This document shows, one piece after another, positions 51,946-60,824 of a DNA stretch of 64,000 nt. How positions within the stretch are numbered: position 1 is the first letter of the stretch; every line of letters begins with the position of its first letter. Both the position numbers and the translations under genes were made by a program. This stretch comes from Corynebacterium sp. P4-C1 (GTDB taxonomy: Bacteria > Actinomycetota > Actinomycetes > Mycobacteriales > Mycobacteriaceae): NCBI RefSeq assembly GCF_030503595.1, contig NZ_CP129966.1:1054001-1118000 (forward strand), in the 5' to 3' direction. The notes under the pieces were generated by a model. That model ran no database searches, had not been told where the DNA came from, and saw only the letters and a list, made by a program, of their open reading frames with translations.

Positions 51946-52965
51946 CTACTCGGTGAACAAGATCGTGCGGGTCTTCTCGGCGCCCTCGCGGACGAGTTCA
52001 ACCATCCGCTCGCCTTGGCCGATGTCGGTCAGCTTGGCCACCAGCGAGGCGAAGTTCTCCTTCGGCCCGATCTCGGTGGCTCGCTGCGCAGCCACGCCAG
52101 CTAGCCCCGGTTGGCCGGTGGCGTGGGCGAGCACGGCAACAGTGGCGGTGAGCTGCGCACGCATCCCCGGCCAGCTGGTCGGGACAGCGCGCATAACCTG
52201 CTCTATGAACGCAAGGCCAGCCTGCGGGTCATCGAGCAGTGCCGCAAGCAGCGTGTCTCGCAAGCGCGGCGTGGTGAAGCATTTCAACGCAGACCGAACA
52301 GCACGAATGCTCGGCTGGGTCATCCCCGCCGCCTGCTCATACTCACGCTGCAGCATGTCGGAGAACATGGGCGGGACATACGCCAGCGCGTCTTCGATGA
52401 TGTCGGCGTGCTCGGCAGCGTCGATGCCGTGATCGGTGCTGTTCAACCGTGCCTCGATGTCGTCTTTGCTCGGCTCCGGCAGCTCGCCGGTGTGCTCTAG
52501 CATCTGCTTAAGCGCCGCCGATGCGGCGACCTCGCCGACAACACCGTGGCGCGGCTCGTCAATGAACGGATGCTGGTACACAGACCACCACGCAGCCCCG
52601 GTGACGATCTCGGGCAACTGCACCACCCCGAGCAGCGGCGGTAGGTGCACTGCCCCGCTGGTGAGGTACGTGGCCGTCTCGTCGAAGACCGGCTGTGCAA
52701 TGTCATCGCTGATCATGTACGCGATAACAGCGTCGAGTTCCAGGTGGTTGACCCACGCTGCGAACCGCTCGCGGCTGTCGGTGAGCTTCTCCACGGCCTC
52801 GTCCAGGTCGAACCGTGCGACCGGGCCGAGGCGGACGGTGTCGACGCCCTCGTCGTCGACGAAGAACGCGAGGATCAGCGAGTTGTTCGGGTAAAACCCG
52901 AGGATGCCGGGGAGGTTCGCGAGGATCTCGCCGTGAGATGCAAGCGTGTGGGAATGAGTGGACAT
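51946..52965 (-). CDS. DUF4192-family protein
   Basis: 339 residues. The N-terminal signature EILANLPGILGFYPNNSLILAFF, followed by RLGPVARFDLD, is typical of the actinobacterial DUF4192 family, often found on plasmids and integrated elements. The C-terminal half is helical (LAALLDDPQAGLAFIEQVM, VLAHATGQPGLAG). Function unknown. ATG 52965 follows AAAGGAG at 8 bases; the frame upstream of it precedes the ribosome site. Confidence 0.82.
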   Translation of the reverse strand: MSTHSHTLASHGEILANLPGILGFYPNNSLILAFFVDDEGVDTVRLGPVARFDLDEAVEKLTDSRERFAAWVNHLELDAVIAYMISDDIAQPVFDETATYLTSGAVHLPPLLGVVQLPEIVTGAAWWSVYQHPFIDEPRHGVVGEVAASAALKQMLEHTGELPEPSKDDIEARLNSTDHGIDAAEHADIIEDALAYVPPMFSDMLQREYEQAAGMTQPSIRAVRSALKCFTTPRLRDTLLAALLDDPQAGLAFIEQVMRAVPTSWPGMRAQLTATVAVLAHATGQPGLAGVAAQRATEIGPKENFASLVAKLTDIGQGERMVELVREGAEKTRTILFTE

Positions 52966-53135
52966 GGCAGTGCTCCTTTGCACGAATACGGGGTGTACAC
53001 GGTCAATCCCGTATTCGGTCCGGCTCTGCCGGTCGCAGGCGTATCCCAGCAGTGCAGTGCCTTTGTGCGCTGGGCGTCGCTAGCGCAGCCTGATGCCTTC
53101 TCGCCGGGTGCGAGCGCTAGCGACGCAGCCTGTGC

Positions 53136-53260
53136 CTAAGCGTCGGCTTCGATGCGCTTGAGAGCGCGATAGATCGTCGGCCGCGAGACGTTGAGTGTCC
53201 TGGCTACTGCGCTGACGGACTTGCCGCCCTCAATAAGCTTTCTCCCGAACGCCACGGTTG
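53136..53260 (-). pseudogene. Resolvase/invertase C-terminal HTH remnant
   Basis: About 40 codons reading FGRKLIEGGKSVSAVARTL then NVSRPTIYRALKRIEADA and a stop. This is the DNA-binding tail of serine recombinases of the Hin/Tn3-resolvase type. The catalytic domain is absent upstream. It could just be translated as a tiny HTH protein from a GTG near 53258. Confidence 0.7.
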
Positions 53261-53416
53261 AGCAGTCTCACCCCCCGAGATAGGCAGACCCCCCGAACTG
53301 CCGGCTCCCGTGGCGTTCCTTCGTTGCCGCCGACCTCGCAATCACTAAGCAATGCCCCGAAAACCTGCGCCGCTTCGTTGGAGCGTCGCAGTTCCGTTTG
53401 GTGCAGGATTTTGACC

Positions 53417-53439
53417 CTAGTGCACCAGCTAGTGCACCA
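53417..53439. repeat. Tandem CTAGTGCACCA repeat, right end of element
   Basis: Two copies (53417-53427 and 53429-53439) separated by one base, matching the array at 44564-44586. It lies about 70 bp inside the right attachment repeat. Probable integrase arm-type sites. Confidence 0.7.
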
Positions 53440-53465
53440 AATGGTGATCCGCTCACAAAATGAAG

Positions 53466-53501
53466 AAGGCCCCTACCAGCATTTGCACTGGTAGGGGCCT
53501 T
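53466..53501 (-). terminator. Element-borne terminator for tRNA(fMet)
   Basis: AAGGCCCCTACCAG / CTGGTAGGGGCCTT, a 14-bp perfect stem with an 8-base loop, ending 7 bases beyond the tRNA 3' end. On the minus strand TTC and AT-rich sequence follow. It differs in sequence from the original terminator at 42873-42909. Confidence 0.82.
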
Positions 53502-53507
53502 ATCTTA

Positions 53508-53547
53508 GTAGCGGGGGCTGGATTCGAACCAACGACCTCTGGGTTAT
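53508..53547. repeat. Right 40-bp attachment-site repeat
   Basis: The element-derived 3' half of tRNA(fMet), identical to 44421-44460. The bases just outside it, on the element side, read TTA in place of TTG, so the encoded tRNA end is ACTA and not ACCA. Confidence 0.92.
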
Positions 53548-53582
53548 GAGCCCAGCGAGCTACCGAGCTGCTCCACCCCGCG
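53509..53582 (-). tRNA. Initiator tRNA-fMet (CAT)
   Basis: 74 nucleotides. Acceptor CGCGGGG pairs with CCCCGCT except at the first pair (C1/U72 mismatch). The anticodon arm GGG-CTCATAA-CCC has the three G:C pairs typical of initiators. T-arm GTTGG-TTCGAAT-CCAGC. The next bases after discriminator A are CTA, so CCA is not encoded. The 3' half overlaps the attachment repeat. Confidence 0.93.
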
Positions 53583-53653
53583 TCGGGCGACTTCTCGCCT
53601 GCTGCCGTGATCGGCAACGGCGTTAACTATACGCACGGGGACATGAAAGACCA

Positions 53654-53688
53654 AATCCCCTGGTCCCGCGGTTGCGGGCCAGAGGATT
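53654..53688 (-). terminator. Terminator after the UPF0182 gene
   Basis: On the minus strand the inverted repeat AATCC-TCTGGCCCGC / GCGGGACCAGGGGATT, with a 4-base loop, is followed by TGGTCTTTC. It lies 33 bases after the UPF0182 stop. Confidence 0.7.
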
Positions 53689-53720
53689 GTTCACCCGGTG
53701 TTCACCGTGTTTCTACCGCG

Positions 53721-56699
53721 CTACTGGAGCTTCTGGTAGTTCTCCACGGCGCGGTCGAGCTTGTCCAGGGCGCGGCCGTATTCCTCGAAGGAGCCGTCAC
53801 GGGCGCCTTCGATGCCGCGGAGTGCGTCGTCGATCTCCTTGAGGGCGCCGTCCTTGTCGCCGGCGGGAGCGCCCGTGGAGCCCTCGGCCTTGTTCTCCTC
53901 AGCCGACTGCTCCCCGTCCTTAGGCTCGGCCGCAGGGTCGGGCACGCCTTCGCCGGCGATGCTGATGTCCTGGGCTTCCTTGGCATCAATGCCCACCTGG
54001 CTCAGAGCCTGGGAGACGGTCGGGGCGTAGCCGACGCGGTCCTTGTAGAAGACGAGCACGCGCAGCAGCTTCGGGAAGGCGGAGGCCTGGTCCTTGCGCT
54101 GCGAGTAGATCGGCTCGACGTAGAGGATCTCGCCGTTGCCGACAGGCAGGGTGAGCAGGTTGCCGTTTTTCAGGTCGTTGGAGCCCTCCCACAGGGTGCG
54201 GTCACGGGCGACCTGGTCGGAGGACATCAGGGCATCCTGGGCCTGCTTCGGGCCGCGGGTCTGCGTGTTCGTCGGCAGGACGCGGACGGTGATGTGGCCG
54301 TAGTTGTCCGCGTCCGACGAGACAGCCATGTGGGCGGAGAGGAACTCGCGGTCCAGGCCGCGGTACGGGGTGATCAGCTGGAAGGACGGGTTCTTCGTCT
54401 TCGGGTCAGCTGCAACCACGTAGTACGGCGGCTGGTTCAGCTCGTTGCGGCCCTCCGGCGCCGTGGGGTCGTTCGGGACGGACCAGAAAGCGTCGTTGTT
54501 GAAGAACACACCCGGATCAGACACGTGATAGCGGGCCAGCAATTCACGCTGCACCTTGAACAGATCTTCTGGGTAGCGCAGGTGCTCGCGCAAGTCGTCG
54601 GAGATTTCCGAGGACGGGTGGACGGTGCCCGGGAAGGCGCCCATCCATGCCTTGAGAACCGGGTCCTCCTCGTCGAAGGCGTAGAGGTCCACGCTGCCGT
54701 CGTAGGCGTCGACGGTGGCCTTGACGGAGTTGCGGATGTAGCCGACCTCATTGTTCACCAGGCGTTGGTCGGTGCCCTCCGGATTGAGTGCGTCCACGGT
54801 AGTGGACTGCAGGGAGGTGCGCGTGGAATACGGCAGCGCCGACAAGGTGGTGTAGCCGTCGACGACCCACTTGATGCGGCCGTCCACGACTGCCGGGTAG
54901 GTCTGCTGGTCGGTGGTCAGCCACGGAGCGACCTTCTCCACACGCTGGCGCGGGTCGCGGTCGTACAGGATGCGGGAATCGCCGCCGACGCGGTCGGACA
55001 GGATGAGGTTGAGCTCCTGGTACTTGATTGCGTACGCGATGCGGTCGATCCAGTTGCCGATCCCCACTCCGCCTTCACCGTCGTAGGTGAACTGGGTGCC
55101 GTCGGTGTCGTACTCGAGCGGGCCCTGGCCCACATCGCCGACAACGGCGTAGTCGAGGCCGTCGCCCGCCGAAGCGATGACCGGACCGTAGTAGACGCGC
55201 GGCTGGTCGACGCGGATACCCAGGTCTTCCGCGTCCTTTTTCTCCGCGGCGTTCTGGTTCGCCTGCAGGTCCGAGACTGTGAAGACAGGGAGGCCGCCGC
55301 GGGTGGAACCTGCGTCCTGGGCTGCCTCGTCGACGATGCTCGCCTGCGCCGCGACGAAGCCGTTGCCGTGGGTGTACACGGTGTGACGGTTGAGCCAGTC
55401 CTTCTGGTTCTCCTGCAGGGCGTTCGGGTTCAGCTCGCGGGCAGCCACGACATAGTCGCGCAGCTCGCCGTCAACCGTGTAGCGGTCCATGGCCAGACTG
55501 TCCGGGAAGCCGTAGAAATTCTTCAGCTGCTGGTTCTGGGTGAAGGTCGGGCCGAGGATATCTGGGTCCAGCAGGCGGATATTCGAAATGGTGGCGGAGT
55601 CGTTGCCAACCTCACTGTCGTCAGTTTTCTCCGCGCCCCAATTGTTCTCGTAGGTGACTTTGTCGTCGGTGAGCCCGTATGCCTCGCGGGTGGCCTCGAT
55701 ATTGCGGGCGATGTAATCCGCCTCCCGCTCCTGGCGGTTCGGGTTGACAGAGAACTGCTGCAGCAGGGCCGGCCACGCCTGGCCGATGACCAGAGAGGAC
55801 AGCACCATCAGCACGGTGGCCATGACGGGCACACGCAAGTCCCTGAACACCACGGAAGCGAAGAACGCGGCGGCGACAAGGACGGCGATGATCATGAGGA
55901 TGATCTTCGCCGGCAGCTGCGCGTTGATGCCGGTGTAAGACGCACCCGTGAAGATGTCGTTGCGGTCGAACAGGAGGCTGTAGCGCTGCAGCCAGTAATC
56001 GAGGGCCTTGACGAGCATCCACAGGCCCGCGGTGACGGCGAGCTGGATCAGCGCCGGACGGGAGATACGCCCCTTGGTGCCGGCGGCCTGGCTGGCGATG
56101 CGGATGCCGCCGAGCAGGTAGTGGCCGACCAAGCCGACGAGAAACGCGATGACGAGGAGCATCGACAGGACGCTGACGATGGTGGTCAGTCCTGGCAGGG
56201 CGAAAGCGTAAAAACCGAGGTCGCGGCCGAACTGGGCGTCAGTCGTGCCGAAGGATTCGGAATTGACCCACAGGAGGAAGGTGCGCCAGGTGCTCTGCCC
56301 CAGCAGACCGCTGACCAGGCCGACCGCGACAGGCACCCACACCAGCAGCGGGCGGATGCCGGACCGGATGGCCGCCCGGTTGATCGTCATCGGGGAGTTC
56401 GGGTCGCCCAGCGACGCGAAGTCGCCGTCGCTATCGCGTCCGCGCCACGCGAAAAAGGCGGCGGCCCAGGTGACCGCGGCGCCGACTGCACCGAAGATCA
56501 CGAACAGGACGACACGGGCGATGATGGTTTTCGTGAACACCCCTCGGTAATCCAGCTCGCCGAACCAGCGGAAGTCGGTGTAGAAACCGACCAGGATCGG
56601 AACGAGGAAGAGCACCAGGGCGATGACCGCCATGATGGTCACGAATTTATTCGAGGATTTCCCCGGTTTCGGACGGGGGCGGTTAAGCCGCGTGGCCAA
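53721..56699 (-). CDS. UPF0182-family large membrane protein
   Basis: 992 residues. The N-terminal third has about seven membrane segments (MAVIALVLFLVPILVGFYTDFRWF, ARVVLFVIFGAVGAAVTWAAAFFAW and others). A long extracytoplasmic part follows, with family segments such as NNWGAEKT, YTHGNGFVAA, PRVYYGP and PIYSQRKDQASAFPKLLRVLVFYKDRVGYAPT. The acidic C-terminal tail ends in a coiled-coil-like stretch. TTG start with AAGGAG 8 bases upstream. Conserved in actinobacteria; function unknown. Confidence 0.93.
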   Translation of the reverse strand: MATRLNRPRPKPGKSSNKFVTIMAVIALVLFLVPILVGFYTDFRWFGELDYRGVFTKTIIARVVLFVIFGAVGAAVTWAAAFFAWRGRDSDGDFASLGDPNSPMTINRAAIRSGIRPLLVWVPVAVGLVSGLLGQSTWRTFLLWVNSESFGTTDAQFGRDLGFYAFALPGLTTIVSVLSMLLVIAFLVGLVGHYLLGGIRIASQAAGTKGRISRPALIQLAVTAGLWMLVKALDYWLQRYSLLFDRNDIFTGASYTGINAQLPAKIILMIIAVLVAAAFFASVVFRDLRVPVMATVLMVLSSLVIGQAWPALLQQFSVNPNRQEREADYIARNIEATREAYGLTDDKVTYENNWGAEKTDDSEVGNDSATISNIRLLDPDILGPTFTQNQQLKNFYGFPDSLAMDRYTVDGELRDYVVAARELNPNALQENQKDWLNRHTVYTHGNGFVAAQASIVDEAAQDAGSTRGGLPVFTVSDLQANQNAAEKKDAEDLGIRVDQPRVYYGPVIASAGDGLDYAVVGDVGQGPLEYDTDGTQFTYDGEGGVGIGNWIDRIAYAIKYQELNLILSDRVGGDSRILYDRDPRQRVEKVAPWLTTDQQTYPAVVDGRIKWVVDGYTTLSALPYSTRTSLQSTTVDALNPEGTDQRLVNNEVGYIRNSVKATVDAYDGSVDLYAFDEEDPVLKAWMGAFPGTVHPSSEISDDLREHLRYPEDLFKVQRELLARYHVSDPGVFFNNDAFWSVPNDPTAPEGRNELNQPPYYVVAADPKTKNPSFQLITPYRGLDREFLSAHMAVSSDADNYGHITVRVLPTNTQTRGPKQAQDALMSSDQVARDRTLWEGSNDLKNGNLLTLPVGNGEILYVEPIYSQRKDQASAFPKLLRVLVFYKDRVGYAPTVSQALSQVGIDAKEAQDISIAGEGVPDPAAEPKDGEQSAEENKAEGSTGAPAGDKDGALKEIDDALRGIEGARDGSFEEYGRALDKLDRAVENYQKLQ

Positions 56700-56800
56700 A
56701 ATCCTGCTCCTTATACGGTCTGTAGCGTTTTCTCTGGCAGTGAGCTATTAAGCTCTTACACTAAATTGCTTAACGCCTAAAAGACCAGAAGGGTTCCCTC

Positions 56801-57334
56801 TTGCCGCAGTTACAACGCCCCCAGCAGGCTCTGAACAAGGCCATGATGGAAGCTGTGGAGTTCGTCCACGCTGAAGGCTGGGACGCCTCTCCCACGCTGT
56901 TCGCGCTGGTACCCACAGAATTGGTTGCGGACCAGCTGGCATCGCTCGAGGAAGAGGCAGATTCGCCGCTGACCTTGATCGTCCAGGAGGACATGCCGGA
57001 GCACATCCAGCCCGGCTCGGACGAGCTCGGCGACTACCTCACGCGCCTCGTGTGGCCCGAGGAGATCGCGGGGCTGGTGCTCGCCCAGGAAATCATGTTC
57101 AAAGACACCGCCGGTGCCTCCGCAGATGAGGCGCGTCCGGCGCGGCTGTTCTCAGGTGTGCTGCGCGAAGAGGGCATCGAGCAGACCTTGCTGCAGCTGC
57201 GCCCGACGGAGGAGGAGCTGGAGGAGGCCGGCCCGTTCGCACAGGACGATATCCAGCTGCGCGGCGGCCCGGGGGTGGCCCCGGCTGTGCTTGGGGCGCT
57301 GCGTTACAGCTTGGAAAATGAAGAAATAGACTAG
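56801..57334 (+). CDS. PPA1309-family protein
   Basis: A 177-residue acidic soluble protein. Typical segments are VEFVHAEGWDASPTLFALVPTELV, LTRLVWPEEIAGLVLAQEI, and RLFSGVLREEGIEQTLLQLRP. The start is TTG 56801, with AGAAGGG 8 bases upstream; the first in-frame ATG is 14 codons later. It is divergent from UPF0182, as in other actinobacteria. Function unknown. Confidence 0.82.
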   Translation: MPQLQRPQQALNKAMMEAVEFVHAEGWDASPTLFALVPTELVADQLASLEEEADSPLTLIVQEDMPEHIQPGSDELGDYLTRLVWPEEIAGLVLAQEIMFKDTAGASADEARPARLFSGVLREEGIEQTLLQLRPTEEELEEAGPFAQDDIQLRGGPGVAPAVLGALRYSLENEEID

Positions 57335-57391
57335 AACCAAAGGAAGCTTCACACGCCTCCGGGCCCGTCGATTGAAGGAGTCTGTCCCGCC

Positions 57392-58078
57392 GTGCTGTCC
57401 CCCACGTTCACCCGCCGCGCATGCGTGCCCGTCGCACTCGCGCTCGCGCTCGGCCTGTCCTCGTGCTCGTCGAAGGATGAGAAACCGGCCGGACCGTCCG
57501 AGACAGCACCGCAGAACACTGAAACGGCAGCGGAAACAAGTGAGCCGGACGCGAGCGGGGAATCTCCGGCTCAGACGGAGACGACTGGGGAGACTGGGAC
57601 TTCTGAGACCACGGCGACGTCGACAAGCGGGCGCTGGCTCGGCGGAGGCGGCGGCGACAAGCTGGAGGAAGTCCGGGAGACGTTCGTGTCGCTCGCGCCT
57701 GAATCGCTTTTCGACGCCTTGGACACCTGCACCGAGACCAGCCTGCGCCACTCCTACGACTGCAGCGGTAAAGACATCGGCCAATTCCAGTTCTTCGAGT
57801 CCGAACCGATGGCCAAGGACACCGCGAATGTGCTGGAGGGGCTGAAGAGCTCCACGATCGTGGAGGAAACCGAGGACAAGCTCGTCGGCTGGAGCATGAT
57901 CGGGCGCACCGCCGTGATCACCGTGGTGGATGTGGCCGAGGGCACCGTGCTGCAGCAGATGATGTCTTCTGAGGTGGAGGACCCCCGCGAGAGGATCTAC
58001 GAACTCGGTCTCGCGGAGCGCAAGGGTGGGGCGGACAGCTCGGGTTCCAGCGCCAGCACGTCAGAACCCCGCCCCTAA
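57392..58078 (+). CDS. Lipoprotein, unknown function
   Basis: 228 residues. The signal VPVALALALGLSSC ends in a lipobox Cys, followed by a Thr/Glu/Ser-rich linker of about 60 residues. The compact domain (LEEVRETFVSLAPESLFDAL, LRHSYDCSGKDIGQFQFF, AVITVVDVAEGTVLQQM) has a Cys pair (DTCTET, YDCSGK). GTG start with AAGGAG about 12 bases upstream. No family is recognised. It is convergent with the PDZ-Lon gene. Confidence 0.75.
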   Translation: MLSPTFTRRACVPVALALALGLSSCSSKDEKPAGPSETAPQNTETAAETSEPDASGESPAQTETTGETGTSETTATSTSGRWLGGGGGDKLEEVRETFVSLAPESLFDALDTCTETSLRHSYDCSGKDIGQFQFFESEPMAKDTANVLEGLKSSTIVEETEDKLVGWSMIGRTAVITVVDVAEGTVLQQMMSSEVEDPRERIYELGLAERKGGADSSGSSASTSEPRP

Positions 58079-58113
58079 AGCTAAGAAGCCTTAACCGGCG
58101 GGGCGCCGCTGAA

Positions 58114-59208
58114 TCAGTCCGCTTCGCAGGTCTGTACCGGTTCGCCGGTGGAGAAGGAGTGCATGGCGGAGATTGCGTCGTCAAGCGTGGCCACCTTCGC
58201 GACGACCATGCCGCCACTGTCCACCTTGCGTGCCTCGGCGCAATTCTTCTCGGGGGCCAGGAAGAGCTCGGCGCCGCCGTCGCGCGCGGCCTCGAGCTTG
58301 TGGGTGATGCCGCCGATCGGGCCGACGCTGCCGTCTTCCGCGATGGTGCCGGTGCCCGCGACGTTGCGGCCGCCGTTGAGCTCGCCGGGCGAGAGTTTGT
58401 CGATCACGGCGAGAGAGAAGATCATGCCTGCGCTTGGGCCGCCGACGTCTTTAAGGTTGTAGGTGACGTGGATGTCGCCGGCCGGCTCCGAGGTCATGGT
58501 GATGCCCAGCAGGGGCAGCTCCTTGTCTTCGGGGTTCTCCCCCAGCTCCACCGTGGCTTCTTTACCGGCCGCCTCACCGCGCGTGTAGGTGACGGTGACC
58601 TCGTCGCCCGGGTTCTTGGCGCGGATTTTGTCCTGGACCTGCTGCGGCTCGGTGACCTCTTCCCCGTCGACGGCGGTGATGGTGTCCCCCGCCTCGATCT
58701 CTCCGGCGGCGGCGGTGCCCTCGACTACGTCGTGGACGATGATCTTCGTCGGCTCACCCAAATGCTTCATCGCGGCGACCGTCGCGGCGGACTCGGAGGC
58801 GACGAACGATGCCTCGTTGTGCTCGCGCATCTGCTCGTCGGTCATATCACGCGGCATGATCTGGTCGATGGGCACGAGCGTGTCGCCGGAGACCAGCCAG
58901 CGGCTCAGCGCCTGCCCCATCGTCATGTTGGTGCGCACCGAGACAGTGGTCATGTCGAGCGAGCCGGACGTCTCGTCGAGCTCGCCGCCCTCGATCTCCA
59001 CGACCGGGGTGCCCTCCACCTCCGACAAAGTGTTGAAGGTCGGGCCCGGACCTTCCGCGGCGAACGGTACTGTCAGCTTGACTGGTGTGCCCGGGATTCC
59101 CCCCACCATCAGCATCAGTGCCATAAGCGCGAGCGGCACGCCGCCCCAGATGAGGGCGCGGCGGCGGGTGCGCTGGACGTCGGTCTGCTTTGCTGCGGGT
59201 TTTTCCAC
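58114..59208 (-). CDS. PDZ-domain Lon-like serine protease
   Basis: A 364-residue membrane-anchored protease. One N-terminal membrane segment (WGGVPLALMALMLMVGGIPG) is followed by a PDZ domain (IIVHDVVEGTAAAGEIEAGDTITAVDGEEV) and a Lon-type S16 domain. That domain has the catalytic Ser in GGPSAGMIFSL and Lys in IGGITHKLEAA. GTG start. Homologues lie next to UPF0182 and DUF2342 genes across actinobacteria. Substrates unknown. Confidence 0.9.
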   Translation of the reverse strand: MEKPAAKQTDVQRTRRRALIWGGVPLALMALMLMVGGIPGTPVKLTVPFAAEGPGPTFNTLSEVEGTPVVEIEGGELDETSGSLDMTTVSVRTNMTMGQALSRWLVSGDTLVPIDQIMPRDMTDEQMREHNEASFVASESAATVAAMKHLGEPTKIIVHDVVEGTAAAGEIEAGDTITAVDGEEVTEPQQVQDKIRAKNPGDEVTVTYTRGEAAGKEATVELGENPEDKELPLLGITMTSEPAGDIHVTYNLKDVGGPSAGMIFSLAVIDKLSPGELNGGRNVAGTGTIAEDGSVGPIGGITHKLEAARDGGAELFLAPEKNCAEARKVDSGGMVVAKVATLDDAISAMHSFSTGEPVQTCEAD

Positions 59209-59306
59209 GGGTGTAAAGCCTACATGGCGCGTGTTCGCTCTCAGCGTTGCTCCCTGCCCCGGTAATTCGTGGACCTGCCCCGATACCCGCCGGTAGGCTT
59301 GCCACC

Positions 59307-60824
59307 ATGGTTAACGGATTCGGGTTTTCTTTCCCCAACCACGACGGAGACGACGACAACGATCGCGACCGTGATCGCGACCGCGACCGCGAAAATGATG
59401 GGCGCGGCGACGGCAACGGCCGCGGCGGCGACCAGTCCAACCCGTTCGGCCAGTTCGGTTTCGCCTTCGGCAACGGCGGCGGCGCGAACTTCAGCGGCAA
59501 CCTGGGCGACATCCTCGGTCAATTCGGCGAAATGCTCTCCGGCATGGGCCAGCAGGGCCAACCCGGTCAGCCGGGCCAGGAAGACGGCAAGCCGAAGCAG
59601 GATCCGGTGAATTACGACGTGGCGCTGCGCACCGCGCGCCGCGGCATCAAGGAGCCGAAGGGCGTGACCGCGAACGACCGCACGGCAGTCAGCGAGTCGA
59701 CCCGCCTGGCCAACCTCTGGCTGGACGACGCTTCCGCGTTGCCCGATTCGGGCGCTCGGCCGGAGGCGTGGAGCGCCGACGAATGGCTGACCAACACCTT
59801 GCCCACTTGGAAGCGCCTGGTCAGCCCTGTGGCCGAACACATGGACCGTGCCCAGCTCGACGCGATGCCGGAACAGGCCCGCGAGATCTTCGGGCCGATC
59901 ACGCAGATGCTCGGCCACTTCAACTCCATGAACTTCGGCGCGAAGCTAGGCCAGGCGCTCGGTGACCTGGCCAACCAGGCTCTGACCGGCAACGACTTCG
60001 GGCTGCCCGTCGCACCGAGCGGCGTGATCGGAATTGTGCCGAAGAATATCGAGCCGATTTCGGACCAGCTGTCCATCCCCGGTCAAGAGGTGCTCGTGTA
60101 CATCTCCGCCCGTGAGGCGGCACGCCAGCGCCTGTTCACGCACGTGCCGTGGCTGGTGGAGCGCATCGTCTCCTCCGTGGAGGAGTACTCGGTGGGCCTC
60201 GAGCTGGACACTTCCCACATCGAGGAGCAGATCCGCAACCTCGACTTGGAGTCCGGCGACCCGGCCAAGATCCAGGAGGCGATGAGCGGCATGCAGGACA
60301 TGGACATGTCCCCGCGCGTGACCTCCCGCAACGCCGCTGCCGCGTCCCGTCTGGAAACGCTGCTGGCACTCGTGGAGGGCTGGGTCGAGGTCGTCGTGGA
60401 GGATGCACTCGGCGAGCGCATCCCCTCCACCGCGGCGCTGACCGAGTCGTGGGCGCGACGCCGCGCCACCGGCGGTTCGGCCGAACACGCATTCAACAAC
60501 ATCGTCGGCATTGAGCTGGGCACCCCGAAGACAAATGAGGCGGCGGATCTGTGGCGCCGCGCCACCAACGCCGTCGGCGTCGACCGCCGCGACAAGGTGT
60601 GGGACCACCCGGACTTCCTGCCTACTGCGGAGCACTTGGACAACCCGGCCGCGTTCATTGACACGCTGCTCGACGACACTCCGGATGCGCAGTTCGATGA
60701 GGAGATCGCCAAGCTCGAGGAAATGCTCGCCAACGAGACCGGCCCGAGCGAAGACGACCGCCCCACCGACAAGGACCGAGAGCAGGGCAACAAGAACGAC
60801 CGAGACGACGGAGACGGCGACTAA
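59307..60824 (+). CDS. DUF2342 / zinc-metalloprotease-like protein
   Basis: 505 residues. The N-terminus is low-complexity Asp/Arg/Gly-rich (residues 14-45) and Gly/Gln-rich to about 95. The conserved domain starts at DPVNYDVALRTARRG. The helix predicted to hold the HExxH-like site reads REAARQRLFTHVPWL, with Arg at a position where I expect His. The C-terminal acidic tail ends in DDGDGD. TAGGCT ends 7 bases before the ATG, with no Shine-Dalgarno, so a leaderless start is possible. The proteolytic role is unproven. Confidence 0.82.
   Translation: MVNGFGFSFPNHDGDDDNDRDRDRDRDRENDGRGDGNGRGGDQSNPFGQFGFAFGNGGGANFSGNLGDILGQFGEMLSGMGQQGQPGQPGQEDGKPKQDPVNYDVALRTARRGIKEPKGVTANDRTAVSESTRLANLWLDDASALPDSGARPEAWSADEWLTNTLPTWKRLVSPVAEHMDRAQLDAMPEQAREIFGPITQMLGHFNSMNFGAKLGQALGDLANQALTGNDFGLPVAPSGVIGIVPKNIEPISDQLSIPGQEVLVYISAREAARQRLFTHVPWLVERIVSSVEEYSVGLELDTSHIEEQIRNLDLESGDPAKIQEAMSGMQDMDMSPRVTSRNAAAASRLETLLALVEGWVEVVVEDALGERIPSTAALTESWARRRATGGSAEHAFNNIVGIELGTPKTNEAADLWRRATNAVGVDRRDKVWDHPDFLPTAEHLDNPAAFIDTLLDDTPDAQFDEEIAKLEEMLANETGPSEDDRPTDKDREQGNKNDRDDGDGD

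Larger units (their letters stand above)
44421..53547. mobile_element. Integrated element in the initiator tRNA gene (about 9.1 kb)
   Basis: Bounded by a 40-bp perfect direct repeat (44421-44460 and 53508-53547), the right copy being the 3' half of tRNA(fMet). Contents: tyrosine integrase remnant next to the left repeat, IS3 remnant, ArsR-like regulator/DHA2 efflux pair, TetR/DHA1-type efflux pair between IS6-like end repeats, ssb, a 47-residue gene, a DUF4192 gene, a resolvase tail, and an own terminator beside the right repeat. Short CTAGTGCACCA repeats sit near both ends. No relaxase or replication gene is seen, so it is a decayed plasmid- or ICE-like island. Confidence 0.85.

Noticed and set aside
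53607..56780. 1,057-codon plus-strand frame opposite UPF0182
   Set aside because: UPF0182 on the minus strand has membrane segments, family motifs and a ribosome site; the opposite frame is a GC-rich shadow.
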